The notes under the pieces are model-generated. The model saw only the letters and a program-made list of their open reading frames with translations, did no database searches and was not told where the DNA came from. DNA of 64,000 bases from a virus: IMG/VR virus record IMGVR_UViG_3300048813_000107, positions 1 to 64,000 of that record; one strand, 5' to 3'. Of this stretch, positions 61,150 through 64,000 are shown in pieces. Each line of letters begins with the position of its first letter. Positions within the stretch are counted from its first letter, which is position 1. Made by a program: the position numbers and the translations under genes.

Positions 61150-61698
61150 TCACGCAACGCTACGGAGATGCCTCGCGAGACGGCCGCGGGCGTCTCGCTG
61201 CTGCTCGGCTGGCAGGCCCATCTCGCGGAAGGTGGCCGCCAGTGCATCACTGACGAGCCGCGCCTGCGTCTCCGTGATCTTCGCCAGCCGCTCCTCGATG
61301 TTCAGCTTCGCGATATCCACCAGCAGCCGCCCGCACCGGTCCATCGCCCGCTCGAGCACCGAGACCTCAGCGCGGAGCTGCTCCCCGCCTTCCTCGCTGC
61401 CGTAGCGCACCGACCGGAGGTTGTTGACCAGGCCGCCGATGGTCTCCTCGAGCGCCAGCGCACGGCCGGCCAGCCGCTGCAAGGCTTCGAGCGGGTCAGT
61501 GACGGGGGCCGCGTCGTACCTGTACAGCAGCCGCCGGGCTTCCTCGTTCAGCGCGGCGACACGGCCCGACGGGGTGCAGCCGCCATGGTTCTTGCAGTTG
61601 CCGACGCCTTGGTGATCCGTGCCCTTGCCTGCGCCGTTGCCGCACGGCTTGCCCTCGCGGTTGGTGCCGCCGCACTTCGGGGCAGCTCCATGGCCCAT
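61150..61698 (-). CDS. terS: Terminase small subunit-like protein
   Basis: A 182-residue protein just upstream of TerL. The N-terminus has CGGTNREGKPC then NCKNHGG, a zinc motif seen at the start of many phage small terminases and related DNA-binding proteins. The rest is helical and coiled (DPLEALQRLAGRALALEETI, EERLAKITETQARLVSDALA). Role: recognition of the packaging site. Confidence 0.7.
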   Translation of the reverse strand: MGHGAAPKCGGTNREGKPCGNGAGKGTDHQGVGNCKNHGGCTPSGRVAALNEEARRLLYRYDAAPVTDPLEALQRLAGRALALEETIGGLVNNLRSVRYGSEEGGEQLRAEVSVLERAMDRCGRLLVDIAKLNIEERLAKITETQARLVSDALAATFREMGLPAEQQRDARGRLARHLRSVA

Positions 61699-61740
61699 GA
61701 CGTCACCGCCTTGGTTCCATGGCCAAGCGTTTGCCCGGCA

Positions 61741-62043
61741 TCACCAGAATGAGCACCGGGCGGGCTCGTCCTGCACGATCTCGCCGCGGTAGGGGCCGGC
61801 TTCGTCCGCCTCCGGAGTACCGGCGGGATGGCCGCACGGCTCCAGCTCGTACAGGTCCGTCATGCTCCCCCGCACCGCGCCGAACGCGACGATACGGTCA
61901 CCGGGAAGGTGCACGCCCTCGGTGTGGCAGAGCGTCCGGTCTGCGGTGAAGCCGAACCGGTGGTCGTCGTCCACGGCGTCGCAGCCGGCGAAGTCGCCGG
62001 TCGTGCCGCCTTCCCTGACCTTGGCGAGGGTGCAGAACTTCAC
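61741..62043 (-). CDS. Hypothetical protein
   Basis: A 100-residue GTG-start protein. Beta-rich with scattered Cys and His (FCTLAKVREGGTTGDFAGCD, RTLCHTEGVHLPGDRIVAFG, LEPCGHPAG), possibly a metal-binding fold. The start overlaps the stop of the upstream frame (GTGA). No family recognised. Confidence 0.55.
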   Translation of the reverse strand: MKFCTLAKVREGGTTGDFAGCDAVDDDHRFGFTADRTLCHTEGVHLPGDRIVAFGAVRGSMTDLYELEPCGHPAGTPEADEAGPYRGEIVQDEPARCSFW

Positions 62044-62324
62044 GGGCGCCGCTCCGTCATCGTGAACGCCGGGTGGTCCGGGGGCCGGTAGAGCAGCTTC
62101 CCTGACCAGGTGAAGACGGCTTCCTGCGGCGGGATGATGGTGTGGGTGTACGGCGGTCCGGGCGCTGGCTCGGCGAGCAGGCTGGCGAGGAACGCCCCGG
62201 CAGCCTCGGGCCAGAAATTGAGGCTGTTTTCCGGCCAGTCTTCGGGCAGGACCCATCCGGGCGGGGCTTCGAGCGGGCCGTCCGGGTACTGCCTGCCGGT
62301 GCTCTGGGTGCTAACGCGGCCAGC
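62040..62324 (-). CDS. Coding frame with no usual start codon after an amber stop
   Basis: Reading on in frame past the TAG of the gene at 62325, an open frame of 94 codons gives protein-like text (PPGWVLPEDWPENSLNFWPE, HTIIPPQEAVFTWSGKLLYR, PPDHPAFTMTERRP). It ends in a GTGA overlap with the next gene, as real genes here do. There is no ATG, GTG or TTG near its beginning. Either it is made by readthrough of the TAG, or uses a rare start, or it has lost its start. Confidence 0.45.
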   Translation of the reverse strand, partial: AGRVSTQSTGRQYPDGPLEAPPGWVLPEDWPENSLNFWPEAAGAFLASLLAEPAPGPPYTHTIIPPQEAVFTWSGKLLYRPPDHPAFTMTERRP

Positions 62325-62549
62325 CTAGCCTTCGGCCGCCTCTTGCGGAGCGGCCTGCGAGGCCACCAGGAACTGCCGGCGCGAATCCCGGTCCAGCAGG
62401 CGGACGGCGCGCTTGGCTTCCTTGCCGCTCATCTTCAGCCCGGCCCCGATGTCCGCCCAGGAGGCTCCCGCTGCCCTGGTCTCAGCGATGAGACGGAGGC
62501 GCTGCATGGCGGAGCCGAGGGTGGCGGGCATGGCAGCGGGCGCGGTCAT
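62325..62549 (-). CDS. Small helix-turn-helix-like protein
   Basis: A 74-residue protein; ATG 62549 overlaps the upstream stop (ATGA). MQRLRLIAETRAAGASWADI and GAGLKMSGKEAKRAVRLLDR fit a simple helix-turn-helix as in terminase small-subunit or resolvase-type DNA-binding domains. Its position before TerS suggests a packaging or late-gene regulator. Confidence 0.6.
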   Translation of the reverse strand: MTAPAAMPATLGSAMQRLRLIAETRAAGASWADIGAGLKMSGKEAKRAVRLLDRDSRRQFLVASQAAPQEAAEG

Positions 62550-62875
62550 CGCGGCCGCGATCCCGGCGCCCAGTTCGCGGCGGAACGGCGGCGTTCCCGG
62601 TCCAGCAGCTGCGGCAGGACGCGGCCAAGGCGCACGGTGAACTCGGCGTCCGTCTCGGGCTGCACGACGGCCATGTCCAGGTGCGGGACGACGAGCACCT
62701 TGACCTCGGGGGCGTTCTCGGCCAGCCACCACGCGGCGTACTCCTGCATCTCGCCGGCCTGGTCCGGGGTCCAGCCTTCGGGGCAGCGCAGGATCAGCGT
62801 CTCGCCGGGCTTCACGACGGTGACGCACTCGCGGAGTAGCTGCCGGATCTCGTCCGGGCTCAGCTCAGGTGCCAC
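62546..62875 (-). CDS. Hypothetical protein
   Basis: A 109-residue GTG-start protein, directly after the stop of the peptide at 62876. The text PDEIRQLLRECVTVVKPGET and LILRCPEGWTPDQAGEMQEY, VKVLVVPHLDMAVVQPETDA is an alpha/beta protein. No family recognised. Confidence 0.6.
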   Translation of the reverse strand: MAPELSPDEIRQLLRECVTVVKPGETLILRCPEGWTPDQAGEMQEYAAWWLAENAPEVKVLVVPHLDMAVVQPETDAEFTVRLGRVLPQLLDRERRRSAANWAPGSRPR

Positions 62876-62974
62876 TCAGTCCCCCTGTCCCGCGCAGCAC
62901 CGGCAGTCCCGGCTGGTGCACCGCTCGTGCTTGTCGCGCTCGCACTGCGGGCACACCCAGTCATCGGCGGGCAC
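62876..62974 (-). CDS. 32-residue cysteine-rich peptide
   Basis: A very short ORF packed exactly between neighbours (GTG start two bases after the upstream stop, stop touching the next GTG). Sequence MPADDWVCPQCERDKHERCT then CRCC has seven Cys and one His in 32 residues, a minimal zinc-binding peptide. Confidence 0.55.
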   Translation of the reverse strand: MPADDWVCPQCERDKHERCTSRDCRCCAGQGD

Positions 62975-62976
62975 GG

Positions 62977-63108
62977 CTACGCCCGGCCCCCTCCGCCGGG
63001 CGTGGCCGGCGACGGGGCGGGCTGGAGGACGTCGACGGTGACCGACGCGGTAGCCACCAGGCCGGCCTTGTCGGTCACCGTCGCCGTGATCGTGAGGGTG
63101 GCGCTCAT
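62977..63108 (-). CDS. 43-residue Ig-like fragment protein
   Basis: ATGA overlap with the upstream gene. MSATLTITATVTDKAGLVAT and ASVTVDV read as two or three strands of a bacterial Ig-like domain, followed by a Pro/Gly tail. It may be the C-terminal piece of the Ig-like protein upstream, split by a stop-start. Confidence 0.55.
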   Translation of the reverse strand: MSATLTITATVTDKAGLVATASVTVDVLQPAPSPATPGGGGRA

Positions 63109-63431
63109 GCCGCGGCGGGAGGCGTCCCGATCGTGGCGGTCAGCACCGCGACGCCGGCGGCGTTGGATACCTGGGTGTAGGCATCACCGAAATTGTCCGT
63201 GACGCCGATCGTCATCGGCTGCTGCTCGGAGGTGTTCACCGTGACCGACAGGTCGGCGTTGATGCTGTTGCCGGCCGCATCGGTGGCCGAGGCGACGATC
63301 GACAGGGTGACCGGGGCGGAGGTGGAATCAGAGTAGGTCGCGGTGAGAGTCAGGACATCGCCGACGCTGTAGGTCGCCTTGTCGGCGGCGAGGGTGAGGG
63401 TCGGGGCGACAGCGGGCGCGGGGGTGGTCAT
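63105..63431 (-). CDS. Bacterial Ig-like domain protein
   Basis: A 108-residue protein with TAGGAGCCCCCC before the ATG. PTLTLAADKATYSVGDVLTL and TATYSDSTSAPVTLSIVASA are typical of Big-type Ig domains that decorate phage virions. No membrane segment or signal peptide. Probably a virion surface or capsid-decorating protein. Confidence 0.65.
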   Translation of the reverse strand: MTTPAPAVAPTLTLAADKATYSVGDVLTLTATYSDSTSAPVTLSIVASATDAAGNSINADLSVTVNTSEQQPMTIGVTDNFGDAYTQVSNAAGVAVLTATIGTPPAAA

Positions 63432-63535
63432 GGGGGGCTCCTAGCTGGGGGTTTCGTGGTTGCTGCGATACCGGGCGCGAGATGGGCGGCCGGGATGTCT
63501 TCGGGGCGGGCGGCCAGAACGCGGCGAACTTAGGG

Positions 63536-63778
63536 TCAGGCCGCTATGTCCTGCCGGCGGGCGCCGTTCGCCATGCGCTCGCCACGCTGCCGGGTCTCGA
63601 TGTCGGCCCGCGCGACGTCGCGGAGCCGGTACTTCGGCCGCCCCCGGCTGTCGCGGATCTCCCGCCCGTTCTTGTCCGTGGCCACCGGAAGGTAGCCGCG
63701 GTCCCGCCAGTTGCAGATGGCCGGGACGGACACGTGCGCGTACTCCGCCGCCTGGGTCGCCGTGATCAGGGCGTCCAT
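63536..63778 (-). CDS. Helix-turn-helix protein (MerR/excisionase-like)
   Basis: An 80-residue protein from ATG 63778. ITATQAAEYAHVSVPAICNW then RDRGYLPVATDKNGREIRDS, RPKYRLRDVARAD is a winged-helix domain with the recognition helix SVPAICNWRDRG and a wing ending in YRLRDV. The same frame is open to the window edge, but a terminator hairpin at 63825-63843 separates this domain from the upstream text. Alternative starts are TTG 63799 and ATG 63814. Probable DNA-binding regulator, perhaps of the late genes. Confidence 0.65.
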   Translation of the reverse strand: MDALITATQAAEYAHVSVPAICNWRDRGYLPVATDKNGREIRDSRGRPKYRLRDVARADIETRQRGERMANGARRQDIAA

Positions 63779-63824
63779 GTCGAACGTGGGGGCGTCCAAG
63801 CATCCTCCCCCGGGCATGAAGAAA

Positions 63825-63843
63825 GCCCCCGGAATCCGGGGGC
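63825..63843 (-). terminator. Hairpin terminator before the helix-turn-helix gene
   Basis: GCCCCCGG and CCGGGGGC around a 3-base loop, followed on the minus strand by TTTCTTC. Typical intrinsic terminator shape. It lies inside an open frame, so that frame is probably two genes. Confidence 0.6.
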
Positions 63844-63844
63844 C

Positions 63845-64000
63845 CGTGGTGCTTGCGGGACGCCTGCGAACATGGCTGTCCGGGAGACAGGTTAACCCGT
63901 GAAGCTGCCCGCCGGCAAGTAACGCCACGCGCTTCTGCTCGGCGGCGAGCCGTTCCACTTCAGCGTCGTACTCGGCCAGCGAGAGGATGCGGTTGCAGAC
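63845..64000 (-). CDS. Partial coding frame at the right edge
   Basis: Read on the minus strand from the edge, the frame gives ILSLAEYDAEVERLAAEQKR then VALLAGGQLHG, charged helical sequence that looks real. It has no stop before the terminator at 63825 and runs in frame into the helix-turn-helix gene. Its true end is uncertain; a frameshift near 63895 would end it at TAA. Confidence 0.35.

Noticed and set aside
1-64000. CRISPR array or rRNA gene
   Set aside because: No regularly spaced direct repeats with unique spacers and no rRNA-like stretch were seen on reading both strands.

Overview
The window is a large part of a temperate, long-tailed (siphovirus-like) phage or prophage of a high-G+C actinobacterium. 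The evidence is very G+C-rich coding with frequent GTG starts, promoters placed 6 to 8 bases before start codons (leaderless messages), actinophage-like small genes and a complete head and tail gene set. Both ends of the window lie inside the element, because genes run off both edges. I cannot tell from this sequence whether it is integrated.

Layout. (1) 1 to 9,000: a rightward early region of about thirty tightly packed small genes, many with CxxC zinc-binding pairs, joined by ATGA, GTGA or TGATG overlaps. Two divergent leaderless promoters (1958 and 2041) and a set of three tandem palindromes (1063-1158) lie near its start. An initiator-like tRNA-Met (CAT) lies at its end (9013-9085). (2) 9,230 to 13,100: a lysogeny and integration module with a leftward tyrosine integrase, an XRE regulator, a rightward large serine recombinase and an excisionase-like helix-turn-helix gene. 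Two integrases of different chemistry in one element is unusual. (3) 13,100 to 16,450: a SNF2-like helicase, a DNA methyltransferase and a von Willebrand A protein. (4) 16,570 to 20,480: an exopolysaccharide cassette with a processive family 2 glycosyltransferase, a one-helix membrane peptide, a membrane-anchored polysaccharide deacetylase, a GH16 glycoside hydrolase and an anchored Pro/Ser/Thr-rich protein. It ends in a 17-bp perfect terminator. (5) 20,570 to 63,780: the leftward late operon. Read from the right it holds small genes, TerS, TerL, portal (with an intein), Nudix-MuF protein, XkdF-like protease, scaffold, major capsid, connectors, tail tube, tail assembly chaperones with a -1 frameshift, tape measure, tail fibres and spikes (beta-helix, LamG-like, PhoD-like phosphatase), small membrane (holin-like) proteins and a GH25 lysozyme.

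Two architectural themes stand out. First, the leftward late operon is interrupted at several places by small rightward genes. Most begin 31 to 54 bases from the divergent start of a structural gene and have a -10 box so close that the message must be leaderless. Second, some of the interruptions appear to split proteins that were once continuous. The portal C-terminus and the next structural ORF each carry half of one Nudix domain, and joining them at a shared TCAGGC repeat restores an uninterrupted portal-Nudix-MuF frame. The XkdF-like protease and the scaffold protein are likewise separated by a three-gene rightward cassette.

Working together, the recombinases establish and reverse lysogeny, and the helicase and methyltransferase probably protect or modify DNA. 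The polysaccharide cassette may change the surface of the lysogen. The late operon builds and releases virions whose tail carries several carbohydrate- or phosphate-ester-directed domains. All function calls are from reading protein motifs by eye; no database search was possible.
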